Origin: Rhodoferax ferrireducens
GTDB lineage: Bacteria > Pseudomonadota > Gammaproteobacteria > Burkholderiales > Burkholderiaceae_C
Length of the DNA: 64,000 nt
Direction: 5' to 3'
Assembly (NCBI GenBank): GCA_002083775.1
Contig: MTEI01000009.1
Span: 1-64,000 of the forward strand
Below, piece after piece: positions 43,176 through 53,084 of the stretch; position 1 is the first letter of the stretch; each line of letters opens with the position of its first letter. Below the pieces are notes generated by a model. The model did not search any database and was not told the DNA's origin. It saw only the letters and a list, made by a program, of their open reading frames with translations. Made by a program: the position numbers and the translations under genes.

Positions 43176-44201
43176 CTACGACGGCGCAACCTCTGCCGCC
43201 ACATTTTCGGGCAAGCATGTAAAGCGTGTATGAAGCAGGGACAGCAGACCAAACTCGGCCAGCAAAGCTCGCAGGCGCTCGGCGCTGGCACGCTTTTTCT
43301 GCCCGGTGTAACGGGCAATGATGAGTTCGTTTTTCATGCTGTGCTCCCAGCCCACCAGCTCGGTCACTGTCACCTGATAACCACACGCCTCCAGGTACAG
43401 ACAGCGCAGCACATTGGTGATCTGGCTGCCCATTTCACGCGTGTGGATCGGGTGCCGCCACAACTCTGACAGCGGCGTGCGTGACAGCGACAGTGCCTTG
43501 TGCTGGCTCAGTACCCGTGCTACCTCGGCCTGGCAACACGGCACCAGCACCATGAAGCGCGCCCGCTTTTGCAGGCCAAAGGCGATGGCGTCATCGGTGG
43601 CGGTGTCGCAGGCGTGCAGCGCGGTCACCACGTCAATATGCTCCGGCAAACGAGCGGATTGGGCTGACTCAGCCACCGTCAGGTTGATGAACGACATGCG
43701 ATCAAAACCCAGGCGTGCCGCCAGTTCTGTGGACTTTTGCACCAACTCAGTGCGCGACTCGATACCGTAAATGTGACCTTGCGCGCGCTGCTTGAAAAAC
43801 AGGTCGTAAAGGATGAAGCCAAGGTAGGACTTGCCTGCACCATGGTCGGCCAGCGTGATGCCGCGCGGCACCACCCTGGCCTGGTCGCGCTCAGCCGCAG
43901 CAGGATCCACGGCCACCTCAGGCGCAGGCATTGGCGCATCAGCCAGCTCCTGCAGCAGCTTTTCAATGAACTGGTACAGGTGGTAAACCTGCTTGAGCTT
44001 GCGCCGCGAGTCCTGATTAAGCTTGCCCTCACGGGTCAAAATGTGCAGCTCTTTGAGCAGCTCAACTGACTGGCCGGGGCGCAGCTCATCGGCCAGGGGG
44101 TTCACGGCGACACCTTTTGCTGCATGGTTTGCGCCCGGATGGACCGCCTGGTGTCTGGCGCTCTTTGGCAGGCGGGAAAGATCAGTTTTGGGTCGCGTCA
44201 T
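43176..44201 (-). CDS. Class I SAM-dependent methyltransferase (Methyltransf_32-like)
   Basis: 341 residues from the ATG at 44201, chosen because the longer frame is antisense noise; it overlaps the DUF1415 stop by 20 bases. The SAM-binding motif is ADHGAGKSYLGFILYD, followed by IYGIESR and ALHACDTATDDAI, the pattern of the Methyltransf_32 group. The substrate is unknown (RNA or protein possible). The N-terminal ~120 residues are charged and helical. Confidence 0.82.
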   Translation of the reverse strand: MTRPKTDLSRLPKSARHQAVHPGANHAAKGVAVNPLADELRPGQSVELLKELHILTREGKLNQDSRRKLKQVYHLYQFIEKLLQELADAPMPAPEVAVDPAAAERDQARVVPRGITLADHGAGKSYLGFILYDLFFKQRAQGHIYGIESRTELVQKSTELAARLGFDRMSFINLTVAESAQSARLPEHIDVVTALHACDTATDDAIAFGLQKRARFMVLVPCCQAEVARVLSQHKALSLSRTPLSELWRHPIHTREMGSQITNVLRCLYLEACGYQVTVTELVGWEHSMKNELIIARYTGQKKRASAERLRALLAEFGLLSLLHTRFTCLPENVAAEVAPS

Positions 44202-44805
44202 GGTCTGATGATGCCACGTCAGGCGCGCTGGAGACCGGGCAAGCCGGGGCTTGAGCGCCGCTTGGTCCCACCTGCAACGCCTGCCAACCCGCCATACCCA
44301 GCGTCTGCAAGGTCTGCATGTTGGTCTCGAAAATCGACTCAGGATGGGGGAACGCCGCCACCGCGCGGTCAATGCTGTCCTCGCGCAGCAGGTGCAGCGT
44401 GGGGTACGGCGAGCGGTTGGTGAAGTTGGTGACGTCGTCTGCAGTTGTTCCGGCAAACTGGTACTGCGGGTGTAGCGAAGCGATTTGCAATACCCCATCG
44501 AGTTCCAGATCGACCAGCGCGCGGTCAGCCAGGTCGAGGAAATCGTTGAAGTCCAGAAAGTCCTGCAAATAATCAGGCACTATGAAAAGCGTAGTATCTC
44601 GCGCTTTACTGTCAATGGCTTGCAGTGCATTTAGCTCTTCAACCAGCTCTGCCAACAGCGCTTCCTCAGACGTGGCGTGGCTGACTGCGTAGTGCACCTG
44701 GCCCTTGACGTGGACGCTTTTGGCAAACGGGCACAGGTTCAGGCCGATCACCGCGCGTTCCAGCCAGGCCACCGTGTCGGCTTCCACCGTTTTATCGTCC
44801 ATCAT
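44182..44805 (-). CDS. DUF1415 family protein
   Basis: 207 residues (start at 44805 or the next codon). The N-terminal WLERAVIGLNLCPFAKSV and the central YPTLHLLREDSIDRAV are those of DUF1415, a widespread proteobacterial family of unknown function. The C-terminal ~30 residues are low-complexity. Confidence 0.85.
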   Translation of the reverse strand: MMDDKTVEADTVAWLERAVIGLNLCPFAKSVHVKGQVHYAVSHATSEEALLAELVEELNALQAIDSKARDTTLFIVPDYLQDFLDFNDFLDLADRALVDLELDGVLQIASLHPQYQFAGTTADDVTNFTNRSPYPTLHLLREDSIDRAVAAFPHPESIFETNMQTLQTLGMAGWQALQVGPSGAQAPACPVSSAPDVASSDHDATQN

Positions 44806-44878
44806 GAAAGATCACCTGGTTGTGTGGCACGCGGCCTGAGCGGGGACAAACCGCGATTGAAAGAGAGAGAAAGCGCCA

Positions 44879-46075
44879 TCATGCCAACAGCCGCTGGCCG
44901 GTCAGGCGCTCGTGCTCACGCAGGGCAAAACGGTCCGTCATGCCGGCAATGTAATCCGCCACCACGCGGGCCGTGTGGTCCTGGGTGTCAGCATCCGGCC
45001 CAGCCAGCACGCCAGTAGCCTGGTTGATGCGGTGTTGGTAACGGTCTGGCATCTCGCTCGGGGTACCGACATAGGCTGCAAACAGCTCTTTGACCACCAC
45101 CTGCGCCTGCCCGGTGGTCATCACGACCTGCGGGTGCCGGTACAGCTGCTGCAACAAAAAGGCCTTCAGAGCGCGGGACTGATCGCGCATCACCGGCCCG
45201 AACTGCACCAGCGGCGGCAGGCTGCGCACTGCCTGCACATTGCGGGGCTCGGCCAGGTCCAGCGCGGCCCGCGTCGCCGCAATCACGTCATACACCTGGC
45301 TGCTCAACATACGCCTTATCGACTCGTACAGCAGCCTGCGGCCCTGCCGGGCGTCTTCCAACTGGGGGTGTTGCGCCAACGTCTGCAGCCGAAACTGCTC
45401 AAACAGCGTCACCTCCTGCAACTGCTCCAGCGTGATCAGGCCGGAGCGCACACCATCATCTATGTCATGCGCGTTGTAGGCAATTTCATCCGCCAGGTTG
45501 CACAGCTGGGCTTCGAGACTGGGCTGCTGGTGGTCCAAAAACCGCCTTCCGACGCCACCGGGCTCCGCGCGCTCCAAGGCCTGGGCCTGCTGACGGGGGC
45601 AGTGCTTGAGAATCCCTTCACGCGTTTCAAAGGTCAGGTTCAGGCCATCGTAGTCGGGGTAGCGCTCCTCCAGATGGTCCACCACTCGCAGGCTCTGCAG
45701 GTTGTGCTCAAAGCCGCCAAAGTTGGCCATGCAGTCGTTGAGCGCATCCTGTCCGGCATGGCCAAACGGCGTGTGCCCCAGGTCGTGTGCCAGGGCAATA
45801 GCCTCCACCAGATCCTCATTGAGCCCGAGCGTTCGTGCCACCGATCGCCCCAGTTGCGCCACCTCCAGGGAATGCGTCAGCCGGGTGCGAAACAGGTCGC
45901 CTTCGTGGTTCAGAAACACCTGGGTTTTGTACACCAGCCGCCTAAACGCCGTGCTGTGCACAATGCGGTCACGGTCGCGCTGGTACTCGGTGCGCGTCGG
46001 CGCAGGTGCCTGAACAAAGCGCCGACCTCGTGATTGGGCCGGGTCACAGGCGTAGGGTGCCAGTTGCGTATTCAT
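44879..46075 (-). CDS. dgt: dNTP triphosphohydrolase (Dgt-like)
   Basis: 398 residues from the ATG at 46075. HD-domain motifs: RRLVYKTQVF, RTRLTHSLEVAQ, ALAHDLGHTPFGHAG and LADEIAYNAHDIDDG. It cleaves dNTPs to nucleosides and triphosphate, controlling nucleotide pools. The 58-base gap to aroB is filled by a palindromic repeat copy that ends at the start codon. Confidence 0.92.
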   Translation of the reverse strand: MNTQLAPYACDPAQSRGRRFVQAPAPTRTEYQRDRDRIVHSTAFRRLVYKTQVFLNHEGDLFRTRLTHSLEVAQLGRSVARTLGLNEDLVEAIALAHDLGHTPFGHAGQDALNDCMANFGGFEHNLQSLRVVDHLEERYPDYDGLNLTFETREGILKHCPRQQAQALERAEPGGVGRRFLDHQQPSLEAQLCNLADEIAYNAHDIDDGVRSGLITLEQLQEVTLFEQFRLQTLAQHPQLEDARQGRRLLYESIRRMLSSQVYDVIAATRAALDLAEPRNVQAVRSLPPLVQFGPVMRDQSRALKAFLLQQLYRHPQVVMTTGQAQVVVKELFAAYVGTPSEMPDRYQHRINQATGVLAGPDADTQDHTARVVADYIAGMTDRFALREHERLTGQRLLA

Positions 46076-46076
46076 A

Positions 46077-46127
46077 GATAAAATAAGCCTCAAACCCTTA
46101 TGCCAAAAGGGCTAGTAGCTATATCTA
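46077..46127 (-). repeat. Palindromic repeat copy 7, in the dgt leader
   Basis: On the minus strand: TAGCTACT, AGCCCTT ... AAGGGTT hairpin, TGAGGC then TTATTTTATC just before the dgt ATG. The GAGG is 12 bases from the ATG, a long but usable spacing. Confidence 0.85.
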
Positions 46128-46133
46128 AGTGAG

Positions 46134-47243
46134 CTATTTGTTGCAACAGACATCAATCACTTGCCGCACCACAGCATCCGGCGCGCTGCGCACGATGGCC
46201 GAACCGGGTTTGTCAATCAGCACAAACTTGATTTCGCCGCCCTCGGCCTTTTTATCCACCCGCATCAAGTCAAGGTAACGCCCGGCGTTGTCATCGGCAG
46301 ACAAAATGGGGGCCTTGGTGGGCAAACCAGCCTTGGCAATCAGCGTGGTGAGTCGGTGAACAAAAAAAGCGTCGACCAGTTCCAGACGAGCCGACAACTG
46401 GGCCGCCATGACCATACCGCAACCCACGGCTTCACCGTGCAGCCAGACACCAAAACCCAAACCCGCCTCAATGGCGTGCCCAAAGGTGTGGCCAAAATTC
46501 AAAATGGCACGCAGACCCGCCTCACGCTCGTCCTGCCCCACCACCCAGGACTTGATCTCACAACTGCGCTTGACAATGTGGCCTAGCGCGGCAGGCTCGC
46601 GCGCCAGAATGGCATCCAGGTTGGCTTCCAACCAGGCCAGAAAATCCATGTCGGCAATCGGCCCGTATTTGATGACCTCGGCCAGCCCGGCACTCAGTTC
46701 GCGCTGCGGCAAGGTCTTGAGTGTGTCCAGATCACACACCACCTTGAGCGGCTGGTAAAACGCGCCGATCATATTCTTGCCCAGCGGATGGTTGATGGCC
46801 GTTTTGCCACCCACGGAAGAGTCCACCTGCGCCAGCAGTGTGGTGGGCACCTGCACAAACGGCACGCCGCGCATGTAGCTGGCGGCAGCAAAACCGGTCA
46901 TGTCACCCACCACACCGCCGCCCAGCGCAAAGAGCGTGGTTTTGCGGTCGCAAGCGTTCAGCAGCAGCGCATCAAAAATCAGGTTCAGGCTTTCCCAGGT
47001 TTTGAACGCCTCGCCATCGGGAAGCACCACCGTATACACCTGGGCGTACTGGGGAGCCAGCGCCTTTTGCAAGGGCTGCGCGTACAACGGACCCACCGTG
47101 GTGTTGGTCACGATCAGCGCGGCGCCTGCCTTGGGCAGCTCGGCGTAACTCAAAGGGTTGTCAAACAGTGAGCCGCGGATGGCGATGTGGTAACTGCGGT
47201 CGGCCAGATCAATCGAAACGGTTTGGAGTTCTGAAGCTTTCAT
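46134..47243 (-). CDS. aroB: 3-dehydroquinate synthase
   Basis: 369 residues from the ATG at 47243; an upstream in-frame TTG (47267) would overlap aroK and is less likely. NAD motif [14 protein letters not shown], lysine-rich [22 protein letters not shown], zinc ligands in [11 protein letters not shown] and LHGEAV. Second step of aromatic synthesis. Downstream of aroK as in most betaproteobacteria. Confidence 0.95.
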   Translation of the reverse strand: MKASELQTVSIDLADRSYHIAIRGSLFDNPLSYAELPKAGAALIVTNTTVGPLYAQPLQKALAPQYAQVYTVVLPDGEAFKTWESLNLIFDALLLNACDRKTTLFALGGGVVGDMTGFAAASYMRGVPFVQVPTTLLAQVDSSVGGKTAINHPLGKNMIGAFYQPLKVVCDLDTLKTLPQRELSAGLAEVIKYGPIADMDFLAWLEANLDAILAREPAALGHIVKRSCEIKSWVVGQDEREAGLRAILNFGHTFGHAIEAGLGFGVWLHGEAVGCGMVMAAQLSARLELVDAFFVHRLTTLIAKAGLPTKAPILSADDNAGRYLDLMRVDKKAEGGEIKFVLIDKPGSAIVRSAPDAVVRQVIDVCCNK

Positions 47244-47263
47244 ACCGCAGAGTTTAGAGGCTT

Positions 47264-47788
47264 TCAAGACGCAGCAGCCAGGCCACCCAATTCCAGTTGC
47301 ATCAGGATCATGTTGACCAGACTCGACACTGACGGACGACCCGTTTCCACCTGAAAATGCGCTGTTTCCCGGTACAGCGGGTCGCGCTGGCTATGCAGAT
47401 CCCGCAGCCGCTGCAGCGGGTCAGCCACTTGTAAAAGGGGCCGATTTTTATCGTGACGCAGGCGCCGGTACAAATCTTCAGGCGAAGAATTCAAGTAAAC
47501 GACTTTGGTGCGCTCGTGCAGGTGAACCCGGTTTTCGGGCCTAAGCACCGCACCGCCTCCGGTGGATAAAACACCCTCAGGCAGCAGGGACAGTTCTTCG
47601 ATCACACCGGTTTCGATCTCCCGGAAACGGTCTTCACCTTCGCGCTCAAAAAACTCGCGGATCGAGCAACCCACTTGCTGTTCGATCACCGAGTCAGAGT
47701 CAAGAAAAGGCACCTGCAAACGCCGCGAAAGTTGACGACCAACCGTGGATTTACCAGAGCCAGGCAGGCCGATGAGACTGATGGTCAA
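47264..47788 (-). CDS. aroK: Shikimate kinase
   Basis: 174 residues. P-loop [36 protein letters not shown] and the lid region with RPLL; GGGAV binds shikimate. The only plausible start is TTG at 47788: no ATG or GTG lies in frame between the pilQ stop and this point. It probably relies on coupling with pilQ. Confidence 0.93.
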   Translation of the reverse strand: MTISLIGLPGSGKSTVGRQLSRRLQVPFLDSDSVIEQQVGCSIREFFEREGEDRFREIETGVIEELSLLPEGVLSTGGGAVLRPENRVHLHERTKVVYLNSSPEDLYRRLRHDKNRPLLQVADPLQRLRDLHSQRDPLYRETAHFQVETGRPSVSSLVNMILMQLELGGLAAAS

Positions 47789-47821
47789 TGTAAAAACACG
47801 CCTTCAAACCCGCGCAAAAAC

Positions 47822-49903
47822 TTAGCGAGCCAACTTATCGTTCAGAACCCGAGGGGTGATGAAGACCAACATTTCCCGCTTTTCAGACGAGCGAGCCGTC
47901 CGTTTAAAGAGATTGCCCACGCCCGGCAGGTCACCCAGGAAAGGAACCTTGTCCACGGTATCGATCGTGTCCTCGGTAAAGATACCACCCACCACCACAG
48001 TTCCACCGTTCTCCACCAACACCTGAGTCTTGATGTGTTTGGTGTCGATCGCATAACCTGCGTCAGTATTGATACCGCGGGTGTCTTTGTTGACATCCAG
48101 ATCAAGAATGATGCCGCCTTCAGGCGTTATTTGCGGCGTCACCTCCAGTTTCAGACTGGCTTTGCGGAAGGCAATGGAGGTTGCGCCACTGGAAGACGCC
48201 ACTTGGTAAGGGAACTCAGTACCCTGCTCAATCAAAGCCTTGATCTGATCAGCCGTGATCACACGCGGGCTGGAAATCACCTTGCCTTTGCCATCCGCCT
48301 CCAGAGCCGAGATTTCAAGATTCAGGAATCGGGTCGCCGCCGAGTTGAAGATCGAGAAGCCAACGCTGGCGCCACCAGCAACCGGGAAATTCACAAAATT
48401 ACCTGACGTGGTGCCTGCCAAGCCGGTATTTGTATTGGAACCAATCGATAGATTGACAGGATTCGTGTCCAAATTACCAGTCATCCCTGTAGCTCCTCCA
48501 CCCAGTCTCACCCCCAAAGACTTGCCAAAGGTATCGGAAGCCTCCACAATCCGCGCCTCAATCATGACCTGACGCACCGGGATATCCAGCTTGTCAATCA
48601 GCTGCTGCACCTGCTCCAGTTTGGACGGGATGTCGGTCACAAACAACTGATTGGTTCTGGTCTCCGAAATAACACTGCCACGTGAACTGAGTAAACGGGA
48701 GGAAGCACCCGAGGCACCGCCACTGCCGGTCGCAGTGAGTTGCGCAGCCACTTCAGCCGCCTTGGTGTAGTTCATCTGGAACGACTGTGTCCGCAACGGC
48801 TCTAGACCTTGCAAGGCTACCGCAGACTCCAAGTCCAATTTTTCTTTGGCATTGATCTCATCCTTGGGTGCAATCCACAACACATTGCCGGTCTTGCGCA
48901 TGCCCAGACCCTTGGCCTGCAGAATGATGTCCAGCGCTTGGTCCCATGGCACGTCCTGAAGCCTGAGCGTGACCGCGCCATTGACAGAATCCGAGGTGAT
49001 CACGTTGAAGTTGGTGAAGTCAGCAATTACCTGCAAGAGGGACCGCACTTCGATATTCTGAAAATTGAGCGACAGTTTCTGCCCGCTGTAGCCCGGACCT
49101 TGCGTCAGTTTGGTGGGGTCCACCTTGATCGGCTTGACTTCCACCACAAATTGGGAATTGCTCTGGTAGGCGCTGTGCACCCACTGGCCTTGCGGCTCAA
49201 TCACCATCCGTACCCTGTCACCACTCTGGGAGGTGGTGATGGTCTTCACGGGTGTACCGAAGTCAGCCACATCAAGCCGTCTGCGCAAGCCTTCCGGCAA
49301 GGTGGTTTTCATGAACTCAACCACCAGCGTCTGGCCCTGCTGCCGGATGTCGACACCTACCTGGTCGTTGGGCAAGGCCACAACCACGCGACCTGAGGCG
49401 TCTTCGCCACGGCGGAAATCTACGTCACGCAACGGCATCGCATCACGGTTCAAATTTTCGGCAAACACCTTGGGAGCCTCGGTGGGTGTGGCATTGGCCA
49501 CAGGATCCAAGGATACGTAGAGCGATTTCCCCTCTATCTGTGTTTTGTAAGCCGTGTACTGCTTGAGATTCAAAACAACACGCGTCCGGTCACCAGCCTG
49601 GACAACACTGACCGATTTCAGGTTACCCTGGTTGATGTCAACGGTCGAACGCCCCATGGCGCTCACCACACCAGGAAAGTCAAGCGCAATACGTGCCGGC
49701 GACTGGATAGAAAACCCGGTGGGTAGCGCGGGCAACACCTCGCTCAGGTCAATCTTGACGATTTCAGATCCGCCCTGCAAGGAGCCCGACACCGCCTGTA
49801 TGGCGGTCTGAGCCTGCGCAGCGGTTGCGGCAACCACCAAACCGACAAACAGCCAAACCCGACGGCCAAGCGTGCCAAAAAAATCATTGTGTTGGGTTTT
49901 CAT
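47822..49903 (-). CDS. pilQ: Type IV pilus secretin PilQ
   Basis: 693 residues. Signal peptide (RVWLFVGLVVAATAAQA), two AMIN domains in the first ~250 residues, STN/N0-N1 regions (~275-400), and the secretin domain (~430-690) with VPFLGDLPGVGNLFKRTARS. It forms the outer-membrane gate for the pilus. A low-complexity Gly/Ser insert lies around residue 395. pilMNOPQ-aroKB is the typical order. Confidence 0.95.
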   Translation of the reverse strand: MKTQHNDFFGTLGRRVWLFVGLVVAATAAQAQTAIQAVSGSLQGGSEIVKIDLSEVLPALPTGFSIQSPARIALDFPGVVSAMGRSTVDINQGNLKSVSVVQAGDRTRVVLNLKQYTAYKTQIEGKSLYVSLDPVANATPTEAPKVFAENLNRDAMPLRDVDFRRGEDASGRVVVALPNDQVGVDIRQQGQTLVVEFMKTTLPEGLRRRLDVADFGTPVKTITTSQSGDRVRMVIEPQGQWVHSAYQSNSQFVVEVKPIKVDPTKLTQGPGYSGQKLSLNFQNIEVRSLLQVIADFTNFNVITSDSVNGAVTLRLQDVPWDQALDIILQAKGLGMRKTGNVLWIAPKDEINAKEKLDLESAVALQGLEPLRTQSFQMNYTKAAEVAAQLTATGSGGASGASSRLLSSRGSVISETRTNQLFVTDIPSKLEQVQQLIDKLDIPVRQVMIEARIVEASDTFGKSLGVRLGGGATGMTGNLDTNPVNLSIGSNTNTGLAGTTSGNFVNFPVAGGASVGFSIFNSAATRFLNLEISALEADGKGKVISSPRVITADQIKALIEQGTEFPYQVASSSGATSIAFRKASLKLEVTPQITPEGGIILDLDVNKDTRGINTDAGYAIDTKHIKTQVLVENGGTVVVGGIFTEDTIDTVDKVPFLGDLPGVGNLFKRTARSSEKREMLVFITPRVLNDKLAR

Positions 49904-50445
49904 TTTGACCTCTCTTGCAACTGCAGTGACGCAGTGCGTTCAATCCATTCACCGGTTGCGTCCTGAACAATTTCACGCAGGGTAACTTCTGTCTCAACGA
50001 TCTTGGTTATACGGCCATAGTTCTGCCCCAAATGATCTCCTAGACGCACCTGATACAACAATTTGCCCACCGTGACCAAGGCAACCGGTTGGCCAGCCCG
50101 AGCCAGACTGCCCACCAACGCAATGGTATCTAGCGGAAACTCTTCCAGCGGCTCCTTGCGACGGGCCAATTCAGGTTCGAGAAGTGCCGCGTTGGACGAG
50201 GCTTGCGCCGAATCCTTCTTCAAGGCCAGTGTGAGCTTCTTGACACTGAACGGGTCAAACTCAGTGATTTCCGTGTAATTTTCTGGCTTGAATTGTTTGG
50301 GCTCCGACAAAGGGGTCACCTTTGGGAACGTCTGGCTCTTTTGCTGAGCCATCCAGTCGCGCAACTCATCCTCTGAGCTGGAAGAACAGGCGGTTAGCAA
50401 CATCAGCGGCAGCAAGGCAAGGTAAATCCAGCGAGCAGGCCTCAT
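49900..50445 (-). CDS. pilP: Type IV pilus lipoprotein PilP
   Basis: 181 residues. Lipobox LLPLMLLTACSSSSED; PilP domain (LEEFPLDTIALVGSLARAGQPVALV ... VRLGDHLGQNYGRITKI). It links PilQ to PilNO across the periplasm. Overlaps pilQ and pilO by 4 bases each. Confidence 0.94.
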   Translation of the reverse strand: MRPARWIYLALLPLMLLTACSSSSEDELRDWMAQQKSQTFPKVTPLSEPKQFKPENYTEITEFDPFSVKKLTLALKKDSAQASSNAALLEPELARRKEPLEEFPLDTIALVGSLARAGQPVALVTVGKLLYQVRLGDHLGQNYGRITKIVETEVTLREIVQDATGEWIERTASLQLQERSK

Positions 50446-51116
50446 TTTTTTGCTCCCTTGGGTGCCGCCGCTTTGCGCTGAGCGCTGATTTCCTGGGCGT
50501 CCAGGTAGCGGAATGTCTTGGCGACAGCATCCATGGCCAAAGCACCGTCTTTGGAGGGCACGATCGACATGTTGTTAAGCGTCACGATCCGTGACAGGTT
50601 CGAAATATCAGCCGCAAATGAACCGATGTCGTGGTAGCGCCCCGTAACGCGCACAGAGATTGGCAGCTCGGCGTAGTAATCGCGAACAATGACCTGACCA
50701 GGTCTGAACAAGTCGAACTGGAGGCTGCGGCCAATGCCCGCCTGGTTGATGTCAGACAGCAAGGCGTCCATCTCGGCTTTGCTGGGGAGCTGTTTTTCCA
50801 GTTGGGTTACATACTGCTGAACCTGCTCGCGCTGCTTTTTGAGGGCATCCAGATTCACGGCCTTAGCCAGCTTGACCTTGTATTCGTCACGCAGCTTGAG
50901 CTCTTGCTCCTGCTCTGCGATCAATTCATCTTTGGAGTCGGTGAGCCATAAAAACCAAAGTAGCACGACAACCGCCGCAGCAATGCCCGCATACAACGCG
51001 TAACGCGGCAGATTGGGCCAGTTGGAAGGGTCTTTGCTGTCCAGGTTACGAAACTGAGCCGAAGCGTCTTCGAACCAGGTCTTGAAGTCGACAGAAACGT
51101 TAGGAGACTTTGCCAT
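50442..51116 (-). CDS. pilO: Type IV pilus inner-membrane protein PilO
   Basis: 224 residues: cytoplasmic N-terminus, one membrane helix (YALYAGIAAAVVVLLWFLW), coiled coil (EQELKLRDEYKVKLAKAVNL), then a ferredoxin-like domain. It pairs with PilN in the alignment complex. Ends in a basic tail. Confidence 0.93.
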   Translation of the reverse strand: MAKSPNVSVDFKTWFEDASAQFRNLDSKDPSNWPNLPRYALYAGIAAAVVVLLWFLWLTDSKDELIAEQEQELKLRDEYKVKLAKAVNLDALKKQREQVQQYVTQLEKQLPSKAEMDALLSDINQAGIGRSLQFDLFRPGQVIVRDYYAELPISVRVTGRYHDIGSFAADISNLSRIVTLNNMSIVPSKDGALAMDAVAKTFRYLDAQEISAQRKAAAPKGAKK

Positions 51117-51127
51117 AGTTCGCGCCG

Positions 51128-51742
51128 TTACTTTGCCACGGGAGAAGAAGCGGCCACCTGTGGCACTGGGCTACCCGCCTCGCCAGCTCGCAGCAGTTTG
51201 ACGTTGATCTTGAAATTGGCAACGCGGCGTTGGTCACGTGGCGTGACGTTAACGGAGCCTGCCACAATTTCAATCAACTCGGGGCGTGTCAGCCAGGCCG
51301 ATTGGGTGCCGAGATTTCGCAGTAACTCTGAAACCCGCTCATTGGATTGCGCTACGCCTTGCAAGGCCACCTTTTGCCCATCCTGGCGCATGCTGTTGAT
51401 GTAAACACCTTCAGGCAGCTGTTTCACCAGTTCCGTGAGCAAGTGCACAGGCATGTTGCGGTCTGCCTGCAAATCTTCCACGGCTTGCTGGCGTGCCCTC
51501 AAGGCAGCAATCTCTGCCTCCAATCCAGCAATGTCCTTGATCTGGCTGTCGAACCGGGTGATTTCCGATTTGAGAATCTGGTTCTTGTCTTGTTGGTCGG
51601 ATATCTGTGCGTGAAACCACAAGAAGATCAGCCCGGCGATCACCGCGCCTGTCAGGGCAGACAGCCCCAACCCGGCATTGAACATGTCCTTGCGGCGCTT
51701 GCGAGCAGCTTCCCGATGGGGAAGTAGGTTGATCAGTATCAC
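51128..51742 (-). CDS. pilN: Type IV pilus inner-membrane protein PilN
   Basis: 204 residues from a GTG at 51742 that overlaps the pilM stop (GTGA). This start places the INLLPHRE motif, which binds PilM, at the very N-terminus as in known PilN. One membrane helix and a coiled coil follow. The alternative ATG 30 bases upstream would be inside pilM. Confidence 0.92.
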   Translation of the reverse strand: MILINLLPHREAARKRRKDMFNAGLGLSALTGAVIAGLIFLWFHAQISDQQDKNQILKSEITRFDSQIKDIAGLEAEIAALRARQQAVEDLQADRNMPVHLLTELVKQLPEGVYINSMRQDGQKVALQGVAQSNERVSELLRNLGTQSAWLTRPELIEIVAGSVNVTPRDQRRVANFKINVKLLRAGEAGSPVPQVAASSPVAK

Positions 51743-52821
51743 TGCAGAAATCTCCGCAAAGCCAGGCCACAAGAGGTCAGATAAGAGGGCGCCTCCCGCT
51801 CCATCTTATTGAGCCGAATGTTGGGCGAAATCTCCATGCCCTCGAATGGGTTGACGACGCTGCACGCAAACCCGGTCTGCTGCGTCACAGCAGCGGTGAG
51901 TCCCGCCAGCGAAGCGCTTCCGCCTGCCAGCATCACCAAATCCACCTTGTTGTGGGTGGTGCTGGTAAAGAAAAATTGCAGTGCACGACCAACTTCCTGC
52001 ACCAGACTCTCGATGAAGGGCTGCAACACAACCGTGCTGTAGTCGTCAGGCAGTTCGCCCGTACGTTTTTTGCTTTCGGCTTCTTCTAGTGAAAAACCAT
52101 ACTGGCGGATGATCATCTGGGTCAGCTGCGCCCCGCCGAAGGCCTGATCACGGTCATAAAGAACTTCATCATTGCGAATGACTTGCATGCTGGTGGTCAT
52201 CGCGCCCACCTCAAAGAGCGCCACGATGCTGCCCACACCTTGGTTGGGCATATTGGCAATCAAGCGACTCGTCGCCAAGCGGGAGGCATACGACTCCACA
52301 TCCACGATGACCGGCTTCAAGCCTGCGGCCTCCGCCAAGCCCTGAATGTCTTGCACTTTCTCGCGCCTGGAGGCCGCAATGAGCACCTCCACGTCTCCCG
52401 ACGCATTGGCACTGGGGCCGACGATACAAAAGTCCAGACTCACCTCATCCAGCGGGAAGGGAATGTATTGGTTGGCTTCGGTCTCTACCTGTAGCTCCAG
52501 CTCTTGATCAGACAGGCCACCAGGCAGAATGATTTTCTTGGTGATGACCGCAGAAGGCGGCAGCGCCATCGCCACGTTTTTGGTTTTTGTGCCACTTTTT
52601 TTGATCAGCCGACGCACGGCATCAGCCACCTCGTCAAACTTTTCGATATTGCCGTCGGTGATCCAGCCGCGCTCCAAAGGCACGATGGCGCAATTTTCCA
52701 AAATCAGATGACCTGCTTTGTCCTGACCGAGTTCAACCAGCTTAACGCTTGAAGAACTGACATCCAGGCCCAGCATGGCTGCAGGTTGACGACTGAATAA
52801 CGAGCCCAGAGAAAGCAACAT
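51739..52821 (-). CDS. pilM: Type IV pilus ATPase-like protein PilM
   Basis: 360 residues, actin/FtsA-like fold: LGLDVSSSSVKLVEL, LPGGLSDQELELQVETEANQYIPF, VIVDVESYA, and MLAGGSASLAGL. It binds PilN on the cytoplasmic side. First of pilMNOPQ, divergent from mrcA. Confidence 0.95.
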   Translation of the reverse strand: MLLSLGSLFSRQPAAMLGLDVSSSSVKLVELGQDKAGHLILENCAIVPLERGWITDGNIEKFDEVADAVRRLIKKSGTKTKNVAMALPPSAVITKKIILPGGLSDQELELQVETEANQYIPFPLDEVSLDFCIVGPSANASGDVEVLIAASRREKVQDIQGLAEAAGLKPVIVDVESYASRLATSRLIANMPNQGVGSIVALFEVGAMTTSMQVIRNDEVLYDRDQAFGGAQLTQMIIRQYGFSLEEAESKKRTGELPDDYSTVVLQPFIESLVQEVGRALQFFFTSTTHNKVDLVMLAGGSASLAGLTAAVTQQTGFACSVVNPFEGMEISPNIRLNKMEREAPSYLTSCGLALRRFLQ

Positions 52822-52901
52822 GGTCCCCTAATTGATGTGACGAAAATCGCGCTTTTCTTGAGAAATCACATGAATGCTATCAGTAAGAGCATTGTTCAGC
52901 A

Positions 52902-52930
52902 AAGATATTTCAACTATTTTCAATCTTCAA
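52902..52930 (-). promoter_or_regulatory. Possible sigma-70 promoter for pilMNOPQ
   Basis: On the minus strand TTGAAG (52930-52925) and TATCTT (52907-52902) are separated by 17 bases, about 80 bases upstream of pilM. It is a moderate match in the 263-base pilM-mrcA divergent gap, which is otherwise AT-rich at this end and shows no gene. Confidence 0.35.
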
Positions 52931-53084
52931 ACGTTGCCAAAATGTACACGATGGCTCCTGCTGTAGACTCAAATGGCTGCAGGGCGGGTGGGATCACCGC
53001 TCACGGCCTTGATCAAAGCGATGTTCTGGGCGCCCTGTCGTTTTCCCGTTGCTCTATTGGGTTTGCGCTATTTCCCGCCTTTTT

